Source: Physcomitrium patens (lineage: Eukaryota > Streptophyta > Bryopsida > Funariales > Funariaceae). From it: a DNA stretch of 64,000 bases. A program made the translations under genes and the position numbers. A model generated the notes under the pieces. That model had not been told where the DNA came from and searched no databases. It was given only the letters and a program-made list of their open reading frames with translations. The stretch lies in contig NC_037263.1 in NCBI RefSeq assembly GCF_000002425.4, positions 7,938,917 to 8,002,916 of the forward strand. The letters are read 5' to 3'. Within the stretch, counting starts at the first letter, position 1. The number at the start of each line of letters is the position of its first letter. Positions 14,030 through 27,830 of this stretch are shown here, piece after piece.

Positions 14030-14766
14030 ACCTAAACTCATCCAAGGAAGAGCAATGTTTGATATATACGAGACACAGGTGAAAAATTCACAGGACATAC
14101 CTCAATCTCATGAACTTTGAATGGCTTTGAGGGCACCCCCCCCCCCTTTCTGACAACACGTGAATCCTGTGGATCTGCCAACTTCATTTGAATCCAAGTC
14201 CACACAAACAGGTCTAACAATAATTTAATAGTCAATGGTCTAAGAAATAAGGGCCGAAGCGAGGAAAAGAATGAGTACACATTGAAAGCAAAGTACCACT
14301 GCATCTGTCAACAGTATTTGCTGTACTGATCGAGATAGACAGGACTTGACCCATTATCATCTAACCTCTCATTCAAGCCTATAAATTAATAGTATTGTAT
14401 CAAAATGAAAATAAAAACTGAACTGGCTGTGTCTAAACCCTCGAGAATTGTACAAAAAATCTATCTACCTGAGGCCACATCGACACCCTCGGAAAGATTA
14501 TGTACATATATCTATGGTTGACGAAGCCATAAGACACCTCATTTCTATTATCTATCCAGTGATTTGTAGTCATATTACTCTCCGATCACTACTAGATACC
14601 GCTAAAAAATTCGAGCAAGTCGTTGAATCGTTTGAAAACCACCCACAGCCCACAAGAGAAACAGCGGAAAGCTAGCAAAATCGCATCTCCAAGAGAGTGC
14701 AGCGACTTGTTTGCAAATGGAGATATGTACTCCAGAAAACTCTACGCCACTCACACAGCCTTCACA
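14030..14766 (-). other. Probable 3' UTR / downstream region of the AHL gene
   Basis: Composition rises from about 80% AT to gene-like values at about 14030, some 740 bp beyond the AHL stop codon at 14767. No independent coding signal was found. A C11 run lies at 14136-14146. The poly(A) site is not resolvable. Confidence 0.4.
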
Positions 14767-17700
14767 TTATCCACCTGGCAAGGAGATATTAATATCAGTT
14801 CGCCGAGCTTCTGCAAGAGGAGGATTTGACCACGGCATTGGTTGTTGGAATAGTCCCATCGATTGGTGAAACAATTGTTGGCTGGATTGCCCACTTGATG
14901 GATGGCTCGGAGGCGTAACAGCTTGTTGATGAGCTGGAGTTGAAGCTGCAGTTACACAAGTTTCTGATGAGGACGAACAATCCCTGCTGTATTGTCTTGA
15001 AACAAGAGATAGCTGCCTGAGCGAAGGATTAACAGCGAAGCCGGAACCTTTTGAGACGAGAATAATTAATAACATGATTGGAAATACCAATCGACAGCAC
15101 AAGCTCAACAAAGTCTAATAGACAAATCTCTACATATGCGGAGCTACGAAGGTACCTGGAGTGGCTGACACAGGACTCGTCTTCAAAGGACGTGGCGCTG
15201 AAGCGGGTGTAAGGGCAGCAGAAAAATCGGCACCCAGAGAGTAGCCCATCGATGGTTGTTGTCCATTACCCACCTTTACCGCAGCCTTTTCAGGCTCGAA
15301 GATAAAGCTTCCGACCACCACCTATTTGAACCACACATTAAAATTTCAGCCCTTCTGAAAACGAAATTTAAAGAAAAAAAACTGTAAATTCCGAGACCAA
15401 ATAATAGGCATTATGCACAGATGCAGTTACAGCCAGGCCCTGCTGTAAAGTCACTGAATGGCACATGCAAAAGACTAAGATCGAAGCCATAAATAGCTGG
15501 GTAATTCCACGGGTAACAAATTTAGGAAAATATGACATACTTGAATGGGAGAAGCGGCGGTTAGCACGCCTGCTACACCTCCACCTATTACACGCCCGTC
15601 AGAGCAAGCTAATGATACACTCAGTCCACCAGTTCGCTGCCGAGAATTAGCTCCTTGTTCAGTTGGAAGGAAAGAACCCATCAATGAAAGAATTTCATAA
15701 CGTCCCTGCATACACAATTAAGAGGGGGGTTTTAATAATGCATACATAGCACCATCTAGAGTTCATCACGCGGGAGGAGCTGATAATATACATCGTCGGT
15801 AGAAAAAAAGATTATATATAACAAGAAGGAACAACCAATGTGCAAACAAGCAATAGAAAATAATACCAGGAAACTTTACTTGGGAAAATCAGCTTACTGG
15901 CAGTATCCCTTACAATCAAAGAAGAAGACTATGAACAGAAAACAAAAAGGCACTGGACATGATAAAGGATTCTCTTGCAAACCAGTCCTTCAGCAAGGTC
16001 TACTAATGTTTCGATGCATCACCAGCTCAAAATGAAGACCATGCGCTGGAACACCGTGAACACTTTGAATGACGAATACTACTAGAAACTATTATATACA
16101 ATAAATGGAATAGTGTACGTTTGTTACATGTAACTTCATCCTCTACAAATGAGGAAACGCAACTTGCACTGGCATTCAAATGAGCTCTTATAATACCTCA
16201 TATGTAACATTACCGCCTGATGAAGATTGCTGACGCAGTATTGCTGTAGATATTGCACCATTGGCTGACATCACACACACTGCGCGAGGCCCATGTTGGG
16301 CAAATGAATATATCTTTGCGGCTATGTCCTGCAGATTCAGCAAGAAAACCATTACCTTCTTAAATCTCGGGTGAAAATCGAAACAGAACTGAATTTGAAC
16401 ACGGCTACATTATGTAATCCATAAAAGAGCTAGGTCCATTTTAAAGACAAAATTCACTACGAAAATGCTTGAATTCAGCAAGCGACTCATGCCTACCTTG
16501 CACAAATAAGACGCAGGTTGGAACGATTAAAACAGCAATGACAAATGCACATGCAAATTCCTTGTAGTTCTAACTAGAAATGTAACTCTCATATAAGTCT
16601 AACGGACAAGACTCACTGCATGTTAGAGGTGATCGTTTCCCAGATGGATGAATGGAAATGTTCTTACTAGGGACTACAGCAGATGCAATAGACTGCACGA
16701 ACTACACATTAAGGATCTCACCTCGCCAGCTGCAATTGTAATGATGTGAGGAGTGAAGTTTTGCCCTGCCCATGAGCCTGCCATCATTGACACTTATTAG
16801 ATCACATAATAAGCGACAAATATGAACATTCACACTAACGCATTCTTAAAGAACCAAATCAACCAAATAGCGCAATCAAAAGACAAAACACTTTTATATG
16901 ATACAAAGGCTTATGTAGGCCTTCATTGTTCAGTCCCATTTCAGTTAACAATGAAAAATGCCACGGAAATCTGGGTGAAGCTGCTTATCCTCATTCCATC
17001 AAGAATTTAGCATTATTGCCATGCAGAATGAGCCTATACGCGAGCTTCCACAAAGCATAGTTACTCGTCTGCATGCTTTCCTATGAATCATAATATCCAT
17101 ATTTTATCGGCTAGTCCAAGTTGAGTTGACCGTGAATTCTCTGTTGGTCTCGGCAGGTTATATTCCAATTTACCAGCTCAAAGAAGCAGATTAACATTTT
17201 CTGTTCTGCTGCAATACCCTCGATAAAACACCAGACCTCAAACCATGGACAATGTGAATGAACGGCTAGGACTACGCTATTAATCATTGCTTGAAATGTT
17301 TTCAGAGATTCAGGAGGGACCTGCGCTGGGAAACGACACTAATTGATGGAGTTTTCTGCTTGAGCCAAGAGGCCTCCCACGCCCTCGCTTTACACCCGTT
17401 GGAGTAAACGGAGACCCAGATGGCCCAGAGTTAGGAGTGTGAAGTGCAAGCTGCATATTAACAGGCGTCCCACCAGCTGCTGAGGCGGCACCACCAGGTT
17501 CATTACCAACGTACTTTCGAGGTCTACCTCTTTTCCTCTTAACAGTCTCTCCCCGACTGGAAACTCCTCCCAAGGCCATACCCATGCTCATAACCAGCGC
17601 AGAAGGCATCGGCAGCACCGGCGCCGGCGCAGACGCTGGCGCCGGACGCGTACCTTCGGCTGGAGGTTGTGAAGAATTCATCTCTGAACCTGAGACATTC

Positions 17701-17972
17701 CTTCTGGAAAAAATAGGGGCGTGAAAATTTAGGGCAAGTCTGGCTGTAAGATTCCTCTAGGCACCCACCGTTTCTCTGCCCTGAAAGCACGAACAAAACC
17801 TGCATAACATACATTACGTTTCAGGGGCTACTTGTAAACAAAGGATATGACTGAACATGCAGCCTGAGCAACTCGACATTCCGCAAAACCACTAAGAGAC
17901 GGGTACTAGCTGCCCACATCAGTACGGTGGCGTGATTCACAATGTACTCACGTCAGTCCCTCCTGCATCCAT
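14767..17972 (-). CDS. AT-hook motif nuclear-localised (AHL) DNA-binding protein
   Basis: AHL proteins bind AT-rich DNA/matrix-attachment regions through AT-hooks and oligomerise through a PPC/DUF296 domain to modulate transcription in the nucleus. Exons on the minus strand: 17321-17703, 16722-16777, 16197-16328, 15541-15705, 15156-15321 and 14767-15047 (TAA at 14767). The first holds two AT-hooks, KRKRGRPRKY and KRGRGRPLGSSRK. The PPC domain follows as NFTPHIITIAAGE, FAQHGPRAVCVMSANGAIS, RYEILSLMGSF, GGVAGVLTAASP and VVVGSF. The C-terminus is low-complexity and ends TDINISLPGG, the usual end of two-AT-hook (clade B) AHLs. All listed exons keep phase. The first in-frame Met I trust is at 17681 (MNSSQPPAEG); a further ATG at 17972 (MDAGGTD, then a GTGAGT donor) may be the true start but its exon join does not phase by eye. 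Full-length and apparently functional. Confidence 0.93.
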
Positions 17973-18502
17973 TCTCGCCGATCTACAAAACCTCGCAAGC
18001 TGCGAAGCAGCTAGCAACAGTGCCATCAAATCTTGTACACCTAACACACTAAATTTCTAAGATTTCATTTTCACTACTTCCCTTACTGCTAATAAAACTG
18101 CATTAGATCGTCTCATACTGGAACCAGATCATCTGAGCTCCGTTCTACTCATTCTACTCACGAAAATTTGAACTCTGGTACTACCTCCAGCATGAAAACC
18201 TTATAATCCAGCAAACGTCAGGCACAGCTCACTCGACTACTGCTCCAACTAGCTACTTCCACGTAACTAATTCAGCCAACACACGACCCGTCACAACCCA
18301 CCACTCCATTCAAACCACCCATGACAAAGCCATCCAAATAACCTTCAGGCATTCTCTCCGCTCTGGCTCTAATTTCCAAGGTTCACATCGAATAAGCTCA
18401 AATCCGCAGTGCCACCCAACTCATCAGAATCCCTCAGTCCATATCAGCAACGCAACGCGGCACCCTCACACACCCCCACACACCCCCACACCCTCTCTTG
18501 CT

Positions 18503-18533
<31 letters not shown>

Positions 18534-19300
18534 ATGCTGCAGGCCACACTACTTTTTCTCATCAAAAACATATGAAACCAACCAACCCAGAAAATGCGAC
18601 AAACACCATAATCCCAAGTCTTTTCTAAGTTGCAGAAAAATGGGGAGTCCTACCTAGGTCGGACATACCACGAACCAACCCACAAAAAGAAAAATACACA
18701 GTGGAGAGGGAAAAAAGAAGCCCGCGACCAGGAGAGGGAGGAGGGGAGGGCGGGAGGAAGGAAGTTGATAAGTGAGGCCAGGATGGTGAGGGAGGGAGGG
18801 GGGTTTCTCACGAGAAACGCGGCTTCCTCATGGAAAGGCGAAGGAAAGGGGAGTGGAGGGGTGGGGAGGAGAGGAGAGAAGGGCGTGGTCACCACGCAGA
18901 GCCGAACTCACATGATGTACAAGGGATGGATTTCTACTACCAGGAAGAAGAAGAAGTGGAATGGCGACACATTTCCCACGTATTCTCTTCTGGTTTTCTC
19001 TCTCACTCTCTCATTGCTGCTGCTGCTGTCTCTCTGCTCTGCTCCACCCTACCCCACCATCCCTCGCGCCGCGCTGCCCCAGCGCGCGCGCTGGCCGCGT
19101 CGCGGCGCACTACCTGTGCCCGTGACCGTGCCCGGCCTCGGCTGAGCGCGGTTCCACGAGAGCAATTCCGTTTTTCTTTTTCTTTTATTCTCGTCTCGGT
19201 ACTTTTCTTTCTGTGTGTTGTTCCTTATTACTTTGTCAACTGCTTTTTCAATGAGGTAGGTAGGTGTATTGCAACATATGCTCTCTAAGTCCCAAATTAT
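17973..19300 (-). promoter_or_regulatory. AHL leader/promoter region with CT microsatellite
   Basis: GC-rich non-coding DNA upstream of the AHL gene. It contains a CACACACCCC repeat block (about 18468-18492), a pure (CT)n run (about 18508-18533, i.e. (GA)n on the gene strand), a purine-rich block at 18700-18890 and a CG-rich core at 19060-19145. GAGA-type repeats are common in plant 5' UTRs and core promoters. The ORFs crossing it in several frames are low-complexity and unlikely to be genes. Composition drops sharply after about 19300. Confidence 0.4.
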
Positions 19301-19748
19301 TCAATGTCGGAGTTGTGAGGTGTTTGATTGTTAAAGTATTTGAAGTGTGTTTATTGTAAGGAAGGATGAGTTTTGATTGGGGGATAAATAATGAAAAAGG
19401 TATATCAAGACCGTGGTCTTCCCAACTTGGTGAAATTATATTTTTACTATGTTATTTGGAGTTATGATTGGAAGTTGTATAGATATAAATGTCGAAAAAG
19501 ATATAAATTAAATAAAGATCATATGAAGAAAAACAAATTGTGCTTTATGGCACAAGCCATTATGCACAATTTAAAAGTGAATTATATTCTTATAAATTTA
19601 ATTTTAAAAACTAAATATGAAATTGATTAATAATTTTTTTAAATTTAATTTAATTCCAATAAAATAAATATTTTATATTATTTTTATAATCTTCATCAGA
19701 TTTTTAAAGTTAATACAAAACATAGTTGGATTAAAAAACAACCTACAA

Positions 19749-19750
<2 letters not shown>

Positions 19751-19805
<55 letters not shown>
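19751..19805. repeat. Long (AT)n microsatellite
   Basis: About 55 bp of uninterrupted AT dinucleotides, one of the longest such tracts in the window. Confidence 0.95.
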
Positions 19806-19809
<4 letters not shown>

Positions 19810-20801
19810 TTTATTTAATGTTATAAAATAAACCATTTCAACTTAAATAAAATAAAACAAATTATTGAATACATAAATTTCAAAAATAATATGATATATT
19901 TGTATATTTATAGGATTATTTTCAAATTTTTATGGATGAAAAGTAGATGCAATTTCCATTAATAGTGGATTATGTATGTATAACTCAATTTCAAATTAAT
20001 CTTTAAGCTATTAGATAATTGTGTTATATACAAAATAGTGTTATTTATAACTAATTTGAGTTTTTGGTTTGTTTATTTGAAATTTTGAATATATTTTAAT
20101 TACTAAACTTTAAGATTGATATTGCATAAACACGTATATAAGTAAATAAAAATAAGTCTTCATAAAACTGATGTAATATACATTTTTTTTGTTATAATAA
20201 GATAGACATACAATAATGATAAAAAAAAAAAAAAAAAAAAAACAAAAACAAAAAACAAACAAAAAAAAAAAAAAAGTGCTTCTCAACATCTATACAAATA
20301 GAATATAATTATTTTTTAATAAAAATAATAAAACTATACTTTATAATTTAGATCAAATATAAATATATATTTTAAAAATATTTTGATATATATAATACTT
20401 AATTTAAATAATATCATATTATATATTCATATTAAAACAATATGAATATTTATAATATACTGAAAAATTTAGAGAACCACTGGGTAGACAACACTCTTTC
20501 ACAATGCAGACACCCCCCCACCAAAAAGATAACTAGTTTTGATTTGAAATCATGAATCTTATCATATTTGTAATTTCAATGCCAAAATTTGATATACCCT
20601 TGCCCATTTGTATTTTATAGCTCCATATTATCTTAACCTTGAATTCTTTTGACTTTGCAAACCTTTGACAAATTGATTTATTCAATGATAAATTCATAAA
20701 GAATTGAGTATTATTACTTTCATAATTTATCAAAGTCAAATTATATATGTTATTTTTATAAATTATATCTATCATTAAAATTCCATTTTAATGTATCATG
20801 C

Positions 20802-20843
<42 letters not shown>

Positions 20844-21064
20844 GGTCCAATGAATAAAATATATTTAAAAAATATAGATATCATATCATTAAAAATAATT
20901 AAAGTTTTGTATGTATTTTTTAATCAGTCCAATGTAATTTAAAATTTAAAAATATTTTGAATATTAATATTTGATATATGCAAAATTCTATTTTTATAAA
21001 AGAGATTGTGTTTTTACATTGATGATATTTTATTTTAAATTCTAAAAAACTTAAAATAATAATT

Positions 21065-21114
<50 letters not shown>

Positions 21115-23429
21115 GATCTTATTTCTGTGAGTAATATTGAATAGAAATTAGATAAATTTTATATTAATTCAAATGATTTTTATTAAAATATTAAATTTAA
21201 ACAAAATTTGCTAGTGCATTGGATTTATTATAAATATAACTTTTGATGCTTGAATTATTAATTACAAGTATGTCTAAATGTTTTAGTTTGTTTTGATTCT
21301 ATAAGCACTTCCAAGGAACTAGAAGTGTTTTGAAAGTCATAAGTATTATGTAAAGTTTTCAATATTGATTTAAAATTTCGATTATTTTCAAGATAACACA
21401 ATATTTTAATAACTATTATTTTTATTGGACCATGTGCAAGAAAAACTTCAACATATTTTTTTGTGAAATATTATTATATCTTAAGTACAGAACACTACTT
21501 TTGAGGCTATTTTGAAGAATTAATGGAAAGTATATCTTAATTTTTTGTAACATTCTTTTATGCTGATTCTTGAAGTTAAGAAGACATACAATATTTCAAC
21601 AGACTTGGTCTTTGCATTGTTTTGTCATATACTTTAAAATATATATATATATATATATACACATACATCTAAGTTATTCTTTTGAATTTGAAGACATTCG
21701 TTACAACAACAACAAAACAAAAAAATAAATAAAAATAAAATAACAGAAATTGTATGAATACAATATATTTCTTTTTAGTACTTTAGAAGCAACAAAAAGT
21801 TGTTTCTGTTCGAAGCAAAACAGAAATATCATTTCTTGATAGGTGGCCGTATTTCAACATTGATAGAATATAATCTTAAAGATGCATGCTCAAGCTCTTG
21901 TACTGGTAAAAGAAATGTGTCTTGGAACATCCTCTTTCAAAGATTCTGTACAATACCAAATTCTTATATTATAGATAAAAAATAAAAAATAAAAATAAAA
22001 AACTTTAAAAAAGTAATAATATCTATAACAAACTTATATAAATTCTTTAATATAAAATATAATTTATTTCAAAAATAAGTTATATTGTAAACATAAATTT
22101 TTTATGCTTGAAAGAACTATTCCATTGTGATAAACATACATGAATGTATATATATACATATACATATATACACATTGTTAACCAAAAAATTTATATAGTG
22201 ATTAAAAAGTCGTTGTAAAAGTAGTAATAATGATTTCTTATTCATATAATAGTAGTTATTTTTTAGATAAAAAATTACAATAAATCATATATAGTACAAT
22301 GCATACACAAAACAATTGTATATAATATATCTCAAATACAAATAATTTTATAAATAATTTTAAATTCAAATATTTATTATATAAATAATAAAATATAGAA
22401 AGTATTATATATTTATAATTATATAAATTAATTAATCAATAAAAAAACATACAATTAATGTATAAATATTTAACTATGGTAAATAATCCAAATATTTTTG
22501 CTACAAATCACATGGCTAGTCCATCTTGTATTATGGTTAGAGGTCAAATGATTTGGTTCAAACTACAATATTAAAGAAATAATACCAACCCAAACGGTTT
22601 GATTTGAAAATTTTGAATTAATCCAATTTTGGTTGGTTAAGCAAAGCTCAAACTGATTCTAAACTAGTTTAGATTTTATAGTGATATTATGATAGAAGTT
22701 AAGAAATTAGTATTAGTAAACATTTCCTAACATCAATTATCATTTCAAATCACTATTTTCACTTCATAATTTGATTGAATTTAATTTAGAATTTCATTGT
22801 TTTATATAATTCTAGTTTTAGTAATTTATTCATGATCAAGTTCAATATATGATTTAATTTGAAGAAAACTTAAATAAAATTGATTAAGCCAAATTATGAC
22901 ATTTTCTATCAATATAATTGCAATTTATTTTAGTACTTAATTAACAATTAAAAGCCACAAGTTATGAACTAGAAAATTTATATGTTCATAACTTTGAATT
23001 AATATTTTATTTTAAAAATATTCAAATACAAAGTTGCAATTCTAAAAAAAATTAAAATAATACATAAGAATATAAACAGATGCACTTTTTTGATGATGTT
23101 AAGATAACTTAATAAATGTTTTTGAAAAAATATGTATGTATTCATAAATTTTATTAATTAAAATTTTTATTTATAAAAAACAAAAAATATTATTTTTTTA
23201 TATAAAAAGAGGAAAATTAATATTGGCTTAATATATTTCAACTAATTTTTTAAATGTAGAATTAATGAGGGTGAATGTAATTACATATGTATTTTTTAAA
23301 ATATGATATTTGTCTGTTTATTTCATAAAATTTTAAGCTTAATCTATTTTAATCATTGGTAAAAAAATACAAATTTAATAATCTTGAACTAGATTGAATT
23401 ACATCATTATTAATAACATAAAATTTTAA

Positions 23430-23462
<33 letters not shown>

Positions 23463-23468
<6 letters not shown>

Positions 23469-23665
23469 TGATCCACCCATTAACTAAGTTGTTATGTTCT
23501 ATTGTAGAGAATAAAGAAAAACAAGGAAGATTAAGATGAGAGCTTGGAACAAAGGAGGATGGGATAAGGGCTATGATTGTAATGATGGTTTTAGAAGATG
23601 ATCCATTTTTCTAATGATCATTACGATAAGGTAGATCAATTTTGTGAATGGGTGGGTCATTTTAA
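23463..23665. mobile_element. MITE-like element with 19-bp terminal inverted repeats
   Basis: TTAAAATGATCCACCCATT at 23463-23481 is matched, reverse-complemented with 18 of 19 positions identical, by AATGGGTGGGTCATTTTAA at 23647-23665. The 203-bp element has no coding capacity and abuts an (AT)n tract on its left side. A diverged relative lies at 52831-52970, so this is a family, not a chance palindrome. The target-site duplication cannot be defined because the left flank is TA-repeat. Confidence 0.75.
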
Positions 23666-24524
23666 CTTTTTTCTATATATAATGTTCTTAAATTATATGA
23701 AATCATTATTCATGTGTATTTTTAGTATATTTTATAATTTTTACAAGTAAGAATTGTTTTTATTATTTAAGTACAAATGTAATATATATATTAAGCTTTT
23801 TATTAACTAAGATTCCAAAAATACCATTAATTTTAAATAGCAAGAGATTCATGTATATTATCATTTAATTCAAGATATGATAGAATCAATATGACCAACC
23901 ACTAATTGATTTAAATGTTAAAGATTAATTCATAACTAGTATTATACCAATAAACATGAAAAAAAAAAATATTTGATATTAAATATATGTATATGTATAT
24001 ATCATTTTTTAATGTTCATTTTTTTAATGGTTTAAAATTTTTAAATATTTAAAACTTATTATTTAATCTTATTTTTTTATATAATTAAAGATTAATTTAT
24101 AAATATAAATAATCATATAAAAACATTATTTATTGTAATAAAATTCAAAAAATAAAAAAATATTATTGCATGATGAAGCAATTTAAATTCATATTAAAAC
24201 GTAAAATCATTAAAATTTTATTAACAATTAAAATATTCTTGTAAAATTTTGTAATATTTAAAAATTAGTTTAGTTAAAAGAATAAAATATAATTATTTGG
24301 TTTATTTATTTTTAAATCTGGAATAAAAATAATTTAATTTAATTTCTAACACACATGTGTGGTATTATGAATAAAAGAAATAAATACACATAGAGTATTT
24401 GGATGCCAAAATAGTCAAATAGAATAGTTTATTACAAATATTAAATAGAGTTACAAAATTTAATAAAACTAAATGTAGCAATATTAGACAAGATTTTGGC
24501 TAATGTTGGTTTAATATGTTTAGG

Positions 24525-24558
<34 letters not shown>

Positions 24559-27060
24559 AAAACACTACACAAATATGTTATGGAATTATCTAAATTTAAT
24601 CAATTTTTGAAATACACATGTATGAATTTTGTGATTCATTTTAATAATGTTTTTTTGAAGATAAAATGAATTAAATATGACACTTTGTTACTTAATTCGT
24701 TTTATTTTTCTGTAAAACGTGCTTTAGTCAAGAAAAAAATTAATTTAATATTTCAAACAACATAAATAATAATAAAAAACAAATAACTATTTTTAGTTTA
24801 ATTTTTAAAGCTTTTATATATGTAATGCTATTTTAGTATAATTGTTATTAAGTATAATAAACTGTCTATAATCTATTTCTGAGTTTTTTTTTTTTTTTTT
24901 TTTTGTTTTTTTTAAATCATTAAACCTGATGATAGATGATATCAGATAAATTTCAAGTATTATAAATTGAGCATATTTCTTTCAATTTCATATTGTAGTT
25001 TAGAGAAGTATGATTCTCATTTCAAAAAAAATTTATAGAATGTATTGCAACAGAATACTATGATGAAATTAGGTATATTATGTTGCATATTTTTTAAATG
25101 GGTTTTAAAGAAATGTTAAATAAATAAATTATTGATTCAATTCATATCCAAATTCAATTAAAGAATATATTTTTATTCAAATTATAGCTAGTGTAATAAT
25201 CTAGATATATTAAATACGTGGTTTTCAATAGCAAATGCTTTTAGTAAAAGAGAGTTATATAATTACCTCAATAAAATTATTTTTAATTAAATTTTAGCAT
25301 TGTGATTACATATTTATTTTATTGATTTTTTACATGCAATAATAAAAAATATTAGACATAAAATTTTATAACTTATTAAAACATACAGAAGATATATATA
25401 CATATATATATAGTACAAGTAGATTTCTTATTCTTGATAATGAATCTAAAATTAGATTATACTATTGTAAGGAAAAGAAAAGAACTACTACACAATGTGT
25501 ACATGTTTTAGATTTGATTCAGGGACATGTTGTGGTTTTTAATGTAATAATTGTCAAAGATATATAAAACAATTTGCAACTCTATCCAATTCAAACGTGG
25601 ATGTGAATTACAAAGTGTAGATTTTGATTAAAAAATAAATCTTGATACAATATAACAATGATGGTTCCTTATAACCTGCAATAAATAAAGGAAAACCAAA
25701 TATTTCAGTTGTTGAAATTTGACCAAACTTTAGATTAAGTAGATAATAATATTTTTTCTTAAAACAATCTAATTACACATTAAGAAATAATTTTTTAAAT
25801 ATTGTTTAAAAATCCTTGTGAAAACTTGTGGTTACATGTGATTAACACAATGAACTCAAATTACAGCTCAAGCGTAAGCAGTTTTGGATTAAATTTGTGT
25901 AAACAAAAATGTTTAATTTAAAAATTTCAATTGAAGTATTGAATACAGATTTTGATTTCATCATCTATACTTTTAAAGCATGTTCAGATATAATCTAATT
26001 ATATATAAAAGTTTTTTTTAGCAAGTATATTAAAACTTTAAAATATAAATATATTGTAATTAAATTTATATAAAAGATAACTACACAGTTCATAGTTATT
26101 TAAGAAATATATTAAGATTTAAATTAACTAATATTGAATATATGATAAAATAATAGAAAATGGTTCTAATAATATGAAAAAGAAACCATCCAAATTAAAA
26201 AAATATTTACTACAATTTCAAAGTTTCTGAAATTTTCTCACTTTTATTACTCTTTTCTTTTAAAAAATTATTATCGTTGATATATTCTACTTGCATATAA
26301 TGAAATTTAGTATAAAAGTATCTACTTGAAATACACATATATTGATATTTTTATAATATCTTTAATCTGATAAAATGTTTTATAAATTAAAATTAAGCAA
26401 GTTTATAATTTAATATATATATATATATATATATATTGAAATAGATTTGGGTTTCATTTTATCTTTATATTTTATTTACTACATGTAGAGTGATAATAAA
26501 TTTATTATTATTATTATTATTATTATTATGAGTATTATTAGTGAATGGATAATAAACTTACACACAAATAATATACACAATTTTAATAACATAAAAATAA
26601 GATAATAAAAAAAAATACAAGTTGTAGACTAAAAATTGTGTTGATATGAATTCAATGTATGGAGTTCAATTCCAGATAGAGTCTTTATTGATTCTTACAA
26701 TAAATATATATATTCACTAAAGAATATGATTTATAGTGAAACTTATTCCTTCCAGAAAAGAAGATTTGAATGATTTAAAAAAAAAAAAAAATGTTTTTCG
26801 GAAGAAGTTATTGGCCCCTTTTGGATCATTATTTTGTGAAAACCATACCATTCTAATAGAAACCCAAATCTATTGTAAAAAAAATTACATACAAACATAT
26901 ATGTGTACGAAACAGGTTTTTTCCAATCCAATACTAACCTTTGGTGATCCCTGATTTATTAAATTATTAAATAAATAATCGATAAATAAAAGAGAAAAAG
27001 AGAACAAGAAAAAGAACAATAAAATAAAATAAAATTATAAACAACAAAAACAAAAAAATA

Positions 27061-27830
27061 AAATTAATTGATCCTATCCAATTGACCAACATGAAGACAT
27101 GAGCCAGCCATGGATGCATCCATCAATCCATAACACATTCATCCGAAAGGGCCATTCATCCACTTGATTTTGATTAGGTTCGACGTCGAGTCTCTTTTCA
27201 CACTGCAACCAAACCGGCACAAGTCCCGCACACATCCAAATCACTTTCGTCGAACTTTCGTGCTTTTGAAAAGGAACACAAGCTAACATCTTTCCACACC
27301 GGAAAGAAAATAACAACCAGACCCCCCCCTGCCCCCCCCCTTGCTCACAAGCACGAGAGGAAACGAAAAAGAAATAGAAAAGCTGAACGGTGGACGAAAA
27401 CGTAACTTCCTCCTTTGCTTGTGAAACAGAGCCAAAAACAGACCGTGCAAGTAGGTGCATGTGTATCAGTAGTAAGAAGTAAGTAGTAAGTAGTAAGATT
27501 ACAGGGCCTCCTCCTGATATTCTGGCTCCTGGGGACCCCACTTTTCCAATTATGGCTCTTCATTCAATGCCAGGTACCCAGCCTTGGAAGAAAGAATACC
27601 ACCCAAAACAGTGGGCCCCGCTCTGCCGTTCACCTGCACACACACCTCCCCTGGCTCACCTGCCCCACCTGCCCTGCCCCCTGAGGATGGCAAAGTGGGG
27701 ACCAAATTCCTTTCATGTGGGTTGTATTCAAGGAGGCGGCATTCCTTTGGCTGAAAAAGCTCCTTTTTCAGCAAGCTATGACTTTTGCATATGTCAGTCT
27801 TGCTTTAATTAATCTTTCGATGGCACCATA
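27061..27830. other. GC-richer orphan island
   Basis: About 750 bp of near-50% GC sit between two AT deserts. ORFs of 70-155 codons cross it on both strands but none has recognisable domains; a 155-codon minus-strand frame (27074-27541) runs through C-runs and simple repeats. It contains C8 and C9 runs (27322-27340), a GTAAGTAGTAA-type repeat (about 27474-27500) and a 19-bp sequence (27391-27409) shared with the island at 11.4 kb. It could be a promoter, a non-coding transcript or a gene relic. Confidence 0.35.

Larger units (their letters stand above)
19301..27060. other. 7.8-kb AT-rich desert
   Basis: No ORF worth calling. The stretch is dense in simple repeats: (AT)n at about 19751-19805, 20808-20840, 21069-21108, 21639-21658, 23437-23462 and 26415-26435; poly-A at 20221-20242 and 24523-24556; poly-T at 24885-24904; and (ATT)n at 26506-26529. 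The only structured insertion recognised is the MITE at 23463-23665. Confidence 0.7.

Noticed and set aside
18409..19288. ORFs of 80-171 codons near the AHL 5' side
   Set aside because: They run through CT, CA and purine-rich simple repeats; Ser/Leu or Arg/Gly strings with no conserved motif.
27074..27541. 155-codon minus-strand ORF in the 27-kb island
   Set aside because: It crosses C8/C9 runs and a GTA repeat, with no domain; likely chance openness in GC-richer DNA.
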